From: Dyadobacter endophyticus
GTDB lineage: Bacteria > Bacteroidota > Bacteroidia > Cytophagales > Spirosomataceae
Assembly (NCBI RefSeq): GCF_014641595.1
Contig: NZ_BMIA01000002.1
Location: forward strand, 868,001 to 932,000
Direction of reading: 5' to 3'
Length of the DNA: 64,000 nucleotides
The notes below the pieces were generated by a model. It worked only from the letters and a program-made list of their open reading frames with translations. It did not search any database and was not told where the DNA came from. Both the position numbers and the translations under genes were made by a program. Every line of letters begins with the position of its first letter. Within the stretch, counting starts at the first letter, position 1. This document shows positions 51,101 to 60,800 of this stretch, one piece after another.

Positions 51101-54100
51101 TTAAAAACCGAGGTTTAGACCGAAAACCCAGCTTCTTGTTACAGGATAGTTACCTACATCAATCCCGAATTGCGTGTCGGCATTACCACCTACACCGGGG
51201 TCAAGTCCCTGATATTTGGAAATCGTGAAAATATTGTTGGCTGAGGCGTAGAGTCTCAGTTTTTGCATTTTCAGTTTGGCCAGCAATGTTTTGGGCAGGT
51301 TATAGCCCAGTGAAATGTTCTGCATTCTCACATAATTGCCGTTTTCCACATAGAAAGAGTTGGCTTGTGTGTTGGTACTGAAATTAGAAGCGCTTTCAAA
51401 AATGGGTATGGTAGCGCCTGTGTTCGATGGCGACCATGAATCTTTCACCCTTTCGCTGATGGCTGCGCCTGCAAACGAAGGATAGAAGTCAGTAAACCAT
51501 TTCGAAGCGTTAAATATCTTGTTACCAACCGAGGTGTACATATAAGTTTCCAGCTCGAAGTTCAGGTAAGTCAGTTTCAGATTCAAACCGCCTGTGAATT
51601 TTGGAACCGGGCTACCCAGGTACGTACGGTCATCGGCATTGATGAGGTTGTCGCCATTGATATCCTCATAGCGGAAGCGGCCGATCCCTTTTCCATCCTG
51701 TGCCGGCGCGCGGTCCACTTCTTCCTGAGTCTGGAAGAGGCCAGTTACCTTATAGCCATAGAATGCCGAAAGCGAATAGCCGAGTTGGTTGCGGATAGGT
51801 TGCAAACCACGGTACCCCGGGTTGATGCCGGCCAGGTATTTGTCACCGCCAAGATCACCAATCTCGTTTTTGAGGATACCCCCCGTTACGTTCAGCTCGT
51901 AGCCCAGCTTGCTGCCGACTTTGCCTTTGGTGATGATCTGGAAGTCGATACCCTTGTTGGTAATCGTTCCCGCATTCACGTACGGAGGCGTTGCTCCTGA
52001 GCCCACAACGGCTGGGACACCTTTCTGGAACAGAAGGTCTTTGGAATCTTTCTGCCACAAATCGAGGATCACGTCCAACTTACCATTGAAAAATGTCGCA
52101 TCGAAACCGATGTTTTTGGTAATGCTGGTTTCCCATTTGGCATCGGCATTCCCGAGCTTGCTGCGGTAATAACCTTCCGCAGCACTGGTATTGGAGCCGG
52201 TAATATCATAGGCCGATGTTCCGATACCTGCCGAGTAGAGGCTGTACTGGTTGTCGGGACGTACCGCGTTGGAGTTACCCATTGTACCGTAACCTCCGCG
52301 GATTTTCAAGTCGCTCAGGAAGGTAACGCCTTTCATGAAGTTTTCGGAAGTAACGCGCCATGCTACCGATACCGCCGGGAATACCCCATAACGGTTGGCC
52401 GCACCGAAGCGCGAAGAACCGTCGCGACGTAACACCCCGGATACAATGTACCGGTCATTAAATATGTAGTTCAAACGACCGAACAGAGAGTAGAACGTCA
52501 CCCCATTGCTGAGCTGGCTGTTGGTTACTTTCGACGACACGTTCGACATGTTTACATAGTTGATGTCGTTCGAAAACGGGTTCAGACCGGATGCCTGCAA
52601 ATCGCGGCTCACGCCCGTATTCAATGCTTCCTGGCCTACCAAAACATCCAGATTGTGCAAACCGAATGTCTTCCGGTATTGTGCCGTGTTGGTAAATGTC
52701 CAGGCGAAGCGGTATCCCGAACCTTCGCCATAACCTACCGCAGAGTTGTTTTCCGAGTTTTCGTACTGACGGCGTGAATAGTTCCAGTAGGTATAGTTGT
52801 TATACTGGCCTCCAAGGCTCGACCGCAAGGTCAGATTCTCGATCGGATCGAATTCCAGATAGACGTTACCGAAACCGTTGGCGTTGAATGCATTATTATT
52901 TTTCATGCCGTCACGGGTAGCTACCGGGTTTCTTGGGTTGTTGAAACCTTTTGCCGCTGTTCCCGCATAGCCGCCAAATTCGTCATAAACCGGAATGATG
53001 GAAGGCATACGGAATGCGCTCAGGATATCGTTTTCGTCGTTTGCTACACCCTGACCGTTGTTAGCTCCTCCGATACCCAGCACCTGGCGGTATGTACCCT
53101 GGATATTCTCTCCGAATCGCAGATTTTTGAGGATATTAAACTCGGTGTTAACCCGGAAAGAGTAACGTTTGAAGCTGTTGTTCAAAAGAATACCTTGCTG
53201 GTCCTGCAAGCCTAAGCCAACAAAATAACGGCCGTTTTCACCGCCCCCTGAAAAGCCCAGCGAGTGCCGGGTCACGGGCGCCGTTCTGGTGATCGCGTCG
53301 TACCAGTCGGTGCCGGCGCGATTGGCCCTTACCACCTGATAAACCGACCCTGCAGTAGGGTCAACGTTGTATTTTTTACGTTCTGCTGCCAGATCGACAT
53401 TGCCGGTAACACCATAGGTACCACCCACCATGAGGTAGTCGGGGATCACGGGTTGTGCACCTGTGCCGAATTGTGGGTGTGTCCAGTTCTGATCGCCCGG
53501 TTTCCAGCCCGAATTCCGGAATGCATTCCAGGTCCAATCGGCAAAGTCCGTCGGGTTCATCATTTTCTGGCCATTACCCGGGGTTGTAAAACCGACCAGG
53601 CCATCATAAGTCACGCTCAGCTTTCTGTTGCGGGTACCTTTCTTGGTTGTATAAACGACCACACCCGCCGCGGCGCGCGCTCCATAGATAGATGCTGCGG
53701 CTGCATCCTTCAACACAGTGGTCTGGTCGATATCATCGGGGTTAAGAAAGTCGGTCGAACCCACAGGCACCCCGTCCACGATATACAACGGTTCGTTGGC
53801 TTCGAAAGAGCCGAAACCACGAACGCGAATCTGGCTGTTGGTACCGGGCTGGCCGTTGGTGATCACCGTCACACCCGCCACGCGTCCCTGCAACTGCTGT
53901 TCCACGTTTCCGGACGGAACCGCCGTCAGGTCTTTTGCTTTTACGAGCGCTACCGACCCGGAAGTTTCGCGGCGTTTGTCGGTCGTATAACCGGTCACAA
54001 CTACTTCTTCCAGCGCCGCTACGTCGTCTTCCATTTTCACATCGATCACCGACTGGTTACCCACGATGATCTCCCTTGTTTTGTAGCCGACAAAGCTGAT

Positions 54101-54334
54101 CACAAGCACATCTTTGTCTGATCTGACATTCACGGCAAAACGCCCGTCGGCGTCCGTGTTCGACCCGATCTGCGTACCCTTGATCAGAATGGTAGCTCCG
54201 GGGATTCCTGTGCCAGCGGGATCAGACACAACGCCAGTCACCCTTCGATCCTGTGCAATAGCTGAAAAAATGGTCAGAAACAGAAGGAGGAAAGTGAGCC
54301 AATCCCGCATGGGATTCTTGTAGATTATTTTCAT
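51101..54334 (-). CDS. SusC/RagA-type TonB-dependent receptor, locus 3
   Basis: A 1077-residue protein with a signal peptide (WLTFLLLFLTIFSAIAQ). It has a CarboxypepD-like domain (VTGVVSDPAGTGIPGATI), linker LEEVVVTGYTTDKRRETSGSV, plug (EPLYIVDGVPVGSTDFLNPDDIDQTTVLKDAAAASIYGARAAAGVVVYTTKKG) and a barrel ending in RSWVFGLNLGF. The start at 54334 is supported by the conserved leader element ATTAACCTAGCTAA 5 nt upstream. It heads the SusC-SusD-VCBS operon. Confidence 0.95.
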   Translation of the reverse strand: MKIIYKNPMRDWLTFLLLFLTIFSAIAQDRRVTGVVSDPAGTGIPGATILIKGTQIGSNTDADGRFAVNVRSDKDVLVISFVGYKTREIIVGNQSVIDVKMEDDVAALEEVVVTGYTTDKRRETSGSVALVKAKDLTAVPSGNVEQQLQGRVAGVTVITNGQPGTNSQIRVRGFGSFEANEPLYIVDGVPVGSTDFLNPDDIDQTTVLKDAAAASIYGARAAAGVVVYTTKKGTRNRKLSVTYDGLVGFTTPGNGQKMMNPTDFADWTWNAFRNSGWKPGDQNWTHPQFGTGAQPVIPDYLMVGGTYGVTGNVDLAAERKKYNVDPTAGSVYQVVRANRAGTDWYDAITRTAPVTRHSLGFSGGGENGRYFVGLGLQDQQGILLNNSFKRYSFRVNTEFNILKNLRFGENIQGTYRQVLGIGGANNGQGVANDENDILSAFRMPSIIPVYDEFGGYAGTAAKGFNNPRNPVATRDGMKNNNAFNANGFGNVYLEFDPIENLTLRSSLGGQYNNYTYWNYSRRQYENSENNSAVGYGEGSGYRFAWTFTNTAQYRKTFGLHNLDVLVGQEALNTGVSRDLQASGLNPFSNDINYVNMSNVSSKVTNSQLSNGVTFYSLFGRLNYIFNDRYIVSGVLRRDGSSRFGAANRYGVFPAVSVAWRVTSENFMKGVTFLSDLKIRGGYGTMGNSNAVRPDNQYSLYSAGIGTSAYDITGSNTSAAEGYYRSKLGNADAKWETSITKNIGFDATFFNGKLDVILDLWQKDSKDLLFQKGVPAVVGSGATPPYVNAGTITNKGIDFQIITKGKVGSKLGYELNVTGGILKNEIGDLGGDKYLAGINPGYRGLQPIRNQLGYSLSAFYGYKVTGLFQTQEEVDRAPAQDGKGIGRFRYEDINGDNLINADDRTYLGSPVPKFTGGLNLKLTYLNFELETYMYTSVGNKIFNASKWFTDFYPSFAGAAISERVKDSWSPSNTGATIPIFESASNFSTNTQANSFYVENGNYVRMQNISLGYNLPKTLLAKLKMQKLRLYASANNIFTISKYQGLDPGVGGNADTQFGIDVGNYPVTRSWVFGLNLGF

Positions 54335-54339
54335 ATTCC

Positions 54340-54353
54340 TTAGCTAGGTTAAT
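54340..54353 (-). promoter_or_regulatory. shared SusC leader element ATTAACCTAGCTAA (locus 3)
   Basis: It lies 5 nt before the ATG. Near-identical elements precede the locus 2 SusC (45170-45183, ATTAACCTAACTAA, 5 nt) and the locus 4 SusC (60939-60948, ACCTAGCTAA, 3 nt). It may be a translation-enhancer or leader-RNA element. Confidence 0.45.
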
Positions 54354-54554
54354 ATTTATTAGGCATAGTAAATTTATCATTATTTTATCAAATAATTACA
54401 TCTATAAAAGTATTGCTTTTATTTTTTGACAGAATAGTGCTAAAAATGGATAAAATAGTGTCACTAAATGTCTCCATTGGTTACTTAATATTTTTGCATC
54501 CTAAAAGCACCTTAATCGTTTAAGGAGTGAGTATTGTACGATATTACCCCATTT

Positions 54555-54647
54555 TCAGTTATAACAAGGTGACAAAGCCGCCAGCACCAGCCGTATTTCT
54601 TCCACGCTGCTATGGCTGCTCAGCGAGTGGCGGTATCTGCAAACATT
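54555..54647 (-). pseudogene. possible 3' remnant of a PLP-enzyme-like gene
   Basis: After an in-frame TAA the frame codes 30 residues ending at TGA 54555, including CRYRHSLSSHSSVEEIRLVL. The pattern 'CR..SL......EEI..LV..L' recalls the C-terminus of class V aminotransferases/SufS. The match is short and could be chance. Confidence 0.2.
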
Positions 54648-54681
54648 TTACGGGAACTATATACGCAAAGTAATGCGGTGA

Positions 54682-55824
54682 TCACTCGTCACGTTTCCAG
54701 TCGGCGGGCAGAAGGTTGGAGAAACGATCGTTGCCCAGGTCGCCGGCGATCTCGAAACCCATCGGCATTACTACCCATCCTTGCGGAGTGGTGACCATAT
54801 AGCCTTGCGGAAGGGTGATCTGGGTATAAGCATAAGGCATATCGGCATAGGGCGACCTGCCATTTCTATTCATATTAAATACTTCCAGCTGTGTGCGCGA
54901 CACCACCAGCCGCTCGGTAGGCAATTCACCCGGGCGTACCAACCGCATACCGCGCACAGGTTCTATCCGGTTGTGAACGTGGTTCGCAATAGTATTATAT
55001 CCATTAACGCTCCTCACAGATTTGAAAATGCGGAGTGAATCGGGAATAACCTGAAATACCTTGAAACCCTGTTCCTGCAAGCTATCCGCCACCATGCTCG
55101 TCAGCAAATGTTTAAGTGAACCTTTATAAGCTTCTTTTTGATTGGCCCGCCACAACTTGCGTTGCGCATCATCCTTGGGTACAAGTAGTTCAAAGCGCGT
55201 GGCTCCGCCATAGTAAACTTTTCCATTGAAATAATCAAAGTCATCGAGGTCCTGGTGAATGCGGTAACCCAACGCGTAGTTCTCAATGACCAGCGGCTTG
55301 GTGGTCTGTGCGCCAAGATGCCCGTCGTCGTCTTCCGAAATCCGCAACGCCTCGGGGTTCAGCACTTTACACAGCTTGCTGAATTTACCTCTCCCCAACA
55401 GTTCCCGGATAATGATCTTCAAATGCTTCTCACGCTTCTTATTCTTTTTGGCTACAATAGTAACTCCTTTCAGCTCCTGCCCTTCCCGTAGCTTAAATAC
55501 GACCGTCCTGGTGCCCGGCTGTTCAAAGCGGAGTGTTTGCTTCACAGTTTCATAGCCCAAAAACGACACCACGAGTTCCAGGTTACCGACCGCCAGATTC
55601 GGCAAACGGTAGTTCCCGTTTTCGTCGGAATTGGTCCCAATTGTTGAATTATTAATAAAAACATTAGCAAACGGGAGCGGTTTACCGGTTTTTTCGTCGG
55701 TAACCTTGCCAATAAGGGTAACGGTTGCCGCCTGCTGCGCGTACGTTCCTGTACGCGCGAGTACGGCCAGGATTAATATCAGTAAGCAACGGGTAAGGGA
55801 TATGCAGTTCAAAACAGGGCGCAT
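54682..55824 (-). CDS. exported CarboxypepD-regulatory-domain protein
   Basis: A 380-residue protein from the ATG at 55824. The signal peptide ends near ARTGTYAQ. A CarboxypepD-like beta-sandwich follows (LIGKVTDEKTGKPLPFANVFINNSTIGTNSDENGNYRLP, FLGYETVKQTLRF; about 35-120), then a basic linker (KKNKKREKHLKI) and a C-terminal domain of unknown function. Unlike SusC it has no plug or barrel. Its own -7 box TATCTTTG lies at 55847-55854, so it probably is a separate unit from locus 4. Confidence 0.8.
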   Translation of the reverse strand: MRPVLNCISLTRCLLILILAVLARTGTYAQQAATVTLIGKVTDEKTGKPLPFANVFINNSTIGTNSDENGNYRLPNLAVGNLELVVSFLGYETVKQTLRFEQPGTRTVVFKLREGQELKGVTIVAKKNKKREKHLKIIIRELLGRGKFSKLCKVLNPEALRISEDDDGHLGAQTTKPLVIENYALGYRIHQDLDDFDYFNGKVYYGGATRFELLVPKDDAQRKLWRANQKEAYKGSLKHLLTSMVADSLQEQGFKVFQVIPDSLRIFKSVRSVNGYNTIANHVHNRIEPVRGMRLVRPGELPTERLVVSRTQLEVFNMNRNGRSPYADMPYAYTQITLPQGYMVTTPQGWVVMPMGFEIAGDLGNDRFSNLLPADWKRDE

Positions 55825-55846
55825 CAATATTCAAAGCTTTAAACCT

Positions 55847-55854
55847 CAAAGATA
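55847..55854 (-). promoter_or_regulatory. -7 box TATCTTTG
   Basis: An exact TAnnTTTG match 22 nt before the ATG of the CarboxypepD-domain gene. Confidence 0.45.
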
Positions 55855-55890
55855 AATGAGGAGTTTGTAAACGTTGCATATCCCTTTCAC

Positions 55891-56367
55891 TTACGGCTTC
55901 GTTTTGAGCGTGGCGCTCTTCCTGGACGAGGCTAATGCATTCTCCGCAATGACCTCCGCAAAAATCACCGAAGTAATGTTCTTCCCTTTCGGCGCCGTGA
56001 TGGGCACTTTCATGACGTAATTCCGGAGTTCTGCATCATATTTCTGCGCTCCCGCAGGTACGGTCGCAAGAAGCGTCTGCGAGCCCGAGGCAGTCGGTGC
56101 CGAGTAAAATTTAAACTCCTTCACGGCAACTTCCGAGGTATATTCAATATTCACGTTCACCGTGCTGAGCGAATCCACCGTAGTCGTGGTCTGCAACACG
56201 CCAGCCGCATTATAAACCTTCGAGTCGCCCAGCCAGACTACGGCTATTTGGGCCACTTTCCCATTACTGACCAGCAGGTCTTCAAACAGATCCGGCTCTT
56301 CATAGCAGCTTGTGAGCAGCAACGTGGCAGTCAGGCTGGAAAGCATATATGTTAATATCAGTTTCAT
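55891..56367 (-). CDS. small lipoprotein of SusCD locus 4
   Basis: A 158-residue lipoprotein with lipobox LLLTSC (Cys at about 21) followed by YEEPDLFEDLLVSNGK. The rest looks like one beta-sandwich (VDSLSTVNVNIEYTSEVAVKEFKFYSAP, YVMKVPITAPKGKNITSVIFAEVIAEN). It resembles in place and size the SusE-like surface-binding lipoproteins that follow SusD, though no family match is certain. It starts 25 nt after the SusD stop. Confidence 0.72.
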   Translation of the reverse strand: MKLILTYMLSSLTATLLLTSCYEEPDLFEDLLVSNGKVAQIAVVWLGDSKVYNAAGVLQTTTTVDSLSTVNVNIEYTSEVAVKEFKFYSAPTASGSQTLLATVPAGAQKYDAELRNYVMKVPITAPKGKNITSVIFAEVIAENALASSRKSATLKTKP

Positions 56368-56392
56368 AATTTCTCAGTTTGATAGGTAAAAG

Positions 56393-57811
56393 CTACTTGG
56401 TGATCAGCCACATGGCCACTCCGGGGTCTTTCTGGTTGGCCAGCACGGTTTTGGAGTTGCGGGTGATTTCCGAATCGGGATATTTCATACGCTGGATCCG
56501 TTTGCCCTGCAAATCGGGGTTAGGGTTGGCGGGCATTGGGAAATCAAGGTAGTCGTATTTACGGATGTCCGTCCAGATGTCGCCGATCAGCAGCATGGAT
56601 TTGAATTTCTCCGTAATGATTTGCTTCGCAGTCAGTTTCGAAGCACCTACGTTGATCCGCGTGTCTTTCAGGAATTTGTCAATCTCCGCGCCCTCAACAC
56701 CGACTTTCTTCATATTGGCAGACATCATTTCCTGATAAGCCGCATATCCGGCTGCCGACGTGCCTGTGCCGCCATGCTGGGCCAGCCTCGCCTCCGCCTC
56801 TATACCTTTCAATTCAGAGTAAGTCATCATCGTCAGCGGCGAGTTGATGTTCGAATGCCATGCTTTGTTATTCAAATCGACCGTCGAGCCGCTGCCCGAG
56901 CCCGGTATTACTCCGGAATAGACGGTCTGGTTACTCTTTATACCTATCACTTTCGACAAACGCGGGTCGGCAACGCCTTGTGTGGCACCATTAAAAAGAT
57001 CTACGATCGTGTTCGTAAACGTGACCGAGAGATTACCGGTAGTATTGGGGATCGCAACTTTGCTGTACCACGGACTCAGGTTTTTGGAATTGTACTGTAA
57101 TTGAAAATCATCCTCATTGCCTTTCATGCCCTTTTCCAGCGCGGCAAGCGCGCCTTCCGCGGCTTGCTGGGGATTCCGCAACGAGCCATGCCACAGGTAG
57201 CGGGCACGCAGCGAATAGGCCAACCGGGCCCATTTGCTTAGGTCACCCTGATAAATGAGGTCGTCCTGGCCGGGTTTTGCGCCCGTGCCGGCAGCGAGTT
57301 CCGTCACCGCCTCGTCGAGCAATTTGAGAATAGTTGCGTACACCTGTTCCTGCGTGTCGTAGGCGGGTGAAAAATTATTCTGATCGGCTTTGCTGTAAGG
57401 CACATTCTCCCAATTTACTGTCGCTAGGCCCAGGTTATAGGCGGTCAACACCTTGGCAATGCCCATATAAGCCGGCGAGACTTCCTCCTGCCCTTTCTTA
57501 ATGATCGTATTGAGTTGCGGCAAAGCATACAGGTAAAGGTTCGACCAACCCAGCGTATTGTCGGTTTCGGCATATGTATCGATCCCGTTGGCACCTAGCG
57601 CGCTGCCCAGCTGCTGCGCATATTGGCAGGCGACGTAAGCCTGCTGGAAACTCGCCTCGGCTGTGTAAAACTGCGCAGTAGGAAGCAATTCCTGCATTGT
57701 TGCATCGCCTTTGAGGGTCCCATCCGTATTGACGTCCAAGAACTTATCGCAGGCCGTCAGCAGCAGACCCAGCAAAGGCAGTATTTGGAATATATATCTG
57801 ATATTTTTCAT
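56393..57811 (-). CDS. SusD/RagB-like outer-membrane lipoprotein (SusD-like 2 type), locus 4
   Basis: A 472-residue lipoprotein from the ATG at 57811, only 4 nt after the SusC stop. The lipobox is LGLLLTAC followed by DKFLDVNTDGTLKGD. Internal blocks are ELLPTAQFYTAEASFQQAYVACQYAQQLG, AKVLTAYNLGLATVNWENVPYSKA and LLIGDIWTDIRKYDYLDFP. This puts it near the PF12771/PF12741 type, closer to the locus 1 SusD than to those of loci 2 and 3. An upstream ATG at 57925 would overlap SusC and lacks a signal, so it is rejected. Confidence 0.92.
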   Translation of the reverse strand: MKNIRYIFQILPLLGLLLTACDKFLDVNTDGTLKGDATMQELLPTAQFYTAEASFQQAYVACQYAQQLGSALGANGIDTYAETDNTLGWSNLYLYALPQLNTIIKKGQEEVSPAYMGIAKVLTAYNLGLATVNWENVPYSKADQNNFSPAYDTQEQVYATILKLLDEAVTELAAGTGAKPGQDDLIYQGDLSKWARLAYSLRARYLWHGSLRNPQQAAEGALAALEKGMKGNEDDFQLQYNSKNLSPWYSKVAIPNTTGNLSVTFTNTIVDLFNGATQGVADPRLSKVIGIKSNQTVYSGVIPGSGSGSTVDLNNKAWHSNINSPLTMMTYSELKGIEAEARLAQHGGTGTSAAGYAAYQEMMSANMKKVGVEGAEIDKFLKDTRINVGASKLTAKQIITEKFKSMLLIGDIWTDIRKYDYLDFPMPANPNPDLQGKRIQRMKYPDSEITRNSKTVLANQKDPGVAMWLITK

Positions 57812-57815
57812 GTTC

Positions 57816-60800
57816 CTAAAAATTGACATTAATACCCAATTGAAAACTGCGTGTTGCCGGATTGTTCCGCCCGACAAAACCGATGATATTCGTGCCGGAA
57901 CCAAATGTGAGCGCTTCCGGATCATACCCGCGGAACGGCGTGTTCAGAAACAGGTTGGTACCCGTAAAATTGAACCGCACACCGCCTTTGAAAACCGACT
58001 TAGCCAATGCCGCCTTGGGGATCGCATAGGAAAGGCCCAACGTCCGTAGCCGCAACCAAGAGCCATCCTGAATGTTGAACTGCGCCGAATTGCCCATGTA
58101 GCGTGCCGTGGACGGGTTGTAGAAGGAATCATCGAGGATAACCGCTTTGGTGTTGGGCACGTACGTTACCGAATTATCCGCACCCGTTTGCTCAACCACC
58201 CCTTTAAATACGACCTGCTCATAGCGCCGTCCGGTAATCGCGATCGACCCGGCCCGGAACGCATTACGCTCACCGAGATCTACCACATCGCCTCCCTGCC
58301 GCCATTCGAGCAGGAAAGAAAGACCTATTCCCCGGTAATTGAAGGTATTGGTTAAACCGGCTGTCCAGTCGGGCAATGCATTGCCCCAGGGTACGGTCAC
58401 CTGGCTCGTAAGCGGCAAGCCGTTTGCTTGGATGAGCAGCTGTCCGTCCGGCGCGCGCAGGTAATCGAGCCCCCAGAGTTCACCGAGCTTGCTGCCTTCC
58501 CTCACTTTCAAAACGCCCCGGCTGCCGTTATCGAAATAGGCGATTTCTTCCAGCTCATCAGGCATTTCAATCACTCTGCCAGACATTTTTGTAAAATTCA
58601 ATGACATATCCCACGTAAACCGCGCCGTGGTCACCGGCTTGAAAGTGGCTAGTAATTCGACACCCCTGTTACGTATCAAACCGATATTGGTATAGTAAAA
58701 TGAATAACCCGAGACATTGGACACCGGAGCGCGGACGATCTGATCTTTGCTATCCATGGTAAAATAGGTAGCATCGAGCATCAGGCGGTTCCTGAAAAAG
58801 CGCAGCTCCGTACCGAATTCAATGGAAGTTGTCCGCTCCGGTTTGAGATTATCCGCAGCCGTAGTGGAGCGGCGAACATAACCAGGTACCGTATTCCCGA
58901 ACGGGAAGTTATCGGCCAACTCATAATACACGCCTATCACGTACGGGTCGGTGCCCTTGCCCACCTGCGCCCACGAGGCGCGGAGCTTTCCGTAACTGAG
59001 AATATTGTTTTGGGGAAGATTTTCCGTGAATATGTACCCGGCGCTAAATGAAGGATAAAAGAACGAGTTGTTTGCCTTGGGAAGCGTCGAAACGATGTCG
59101 TTCCGGCCTGTTGCATTCAGGTAGAGCATTTCCTTGTAGCTCAGTTTGGCGTCTGCGAAGAAGCTCACGATCCGGTATTGCAAGGGGGAGTAAAAGCGCT
59201 TTTGGACATTGCGGTAACTGCTCATCTCGTCGGTAAATGGTGCTTTCCAGCCTTCGCCTCGCTCATAATAACTGTCGGGGCGCTTGCTGCCTACTACCGA
59301 GTTACCCACCAGCAGGGAGCCGTTCCAGTTTTCATTGAACTGCTTTGTGGCAGTCAGATATAAATTGGAGTTGATCTCGCGATAATTGATGTTTTCTTTG
59401 ATCAGAAAGCCCTTCACTGCCGTCCCAACATCGAAAGTACTATCGACCTGCCGCATCCGCCGCTCGTTGAAAGCGTCCATCGTGATCTGGTATTTAGCAG
59501 TAAGCCAGTCGGTAATATTGTAGTTCAATGTAAGATCGGCGATGTAGCGGTTCACGGCGTCGACTCGCGGGCTCTTTTTGACCAGGTAAACTGGATTATC
59601 GGTAAAACCCGGCAGCAGGTTCTTGTAAGATCCGTCGGGATTCAGGTAGTCGTTGACGTCGTAGGTATTCGGCCAATACGATAATGCGCTGAATACTGAT
59701 TTATCGCCGGCAGGCGGGCGCTTGCCGCCGGAGCGGATGTAGTTGAATGAACCGGAGGCCGAAAAGCGCCTGGTGAAATTGTACGTACCGGCGATCTTGG
59801 CAGAAATCCTCTCGAAATAGGTGGCAGGCACGATCCCCTGCTGATAGTTATGGCCTGCCGAGACGTAAATATTACCTTTTTCACTTCCTTTGGTCAGGGT
59901 GATATTGTTGTTGGTGCGAAAACCAGTTTGATAAAACCCGCGAAAATTGTCGTAAATGCGGTCGGTAGTGTTGCCGATAACCGATGGCCCGAACGATTGA
60001 TAGGGCGTCCGCTGGCGCACTTCGGTAGGCGAAATAAATTCTCCGAAACGCCCTTGCAGGAAGCGCGTTTGAATATCCGGAGATTTGCCCAGTATGTCTA
60101 CGCCCCCCGACAGCGAAACCGATACATTCAGCTTACCCGTTTTACCACGTTTGGTAGTGATGATAATCGCCCCATTGGAAGCGCGCAGCCCATAAAGTGC
60201 CGTCGCGGCGGGGCCTTTCAGGACCGATATACTTTCCACGTCGTCGGGATTAATATCCGCTGCGCGGTTGGTATTCGCAAATTGTTCCGAAGCTCCCGGA
60301 GAAGCAGACCCTGCGCTGGGCAGCGGATTCCCGGCGGTGGTAGCATTACTGATGACAATACCGTCGATCACAAACAGCGGCTGGTTATCGGCGCTGCCGC
60401 TGAGCGAGGTAATGCCCCTGAGGATAATATTCACCCCGGCACCGGGCGCCCCGCCCGAACCGGTGATCACCGCTCCCGCAATCTTGCCCTGCAATGCGCC
60501 TACCATATTGGGGTTCCCCGATTCCCTGAGCTCGTCGGATCGGATGGACTGCACCGAATAGCCGATCGCCCGCTTCTCCTGCGTCTGCCCGAGCGCGGTT
60601 ACTACCACCTCATCGAGCATCGACACATCGGCTTCCATTTGCACGTTGAGTTGCGAGCGTTGATTGCCGAGTAAAAGCTCCTGCTTTTTGAAACCGATAA
60701 AACTGAACACGAGCGTCTCGCCAGGTCCCGCCTGAATGGCATACACCCCCTTCTCGTCGGTCAAAGTTCCCTGCGAAGTTCCTTTGATACTTACGCTCAC

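Larger units (their letters stand above)
54335..54681. other. 347-bp intergenic region
   Basis: AT-rich near the locus 3 SusC start, with the SusC leader element at 54340-54353. A GC-richer part at 54555-54647 holds a short coding-like remnant. No RNA gene seen. Confidence 0.6.
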
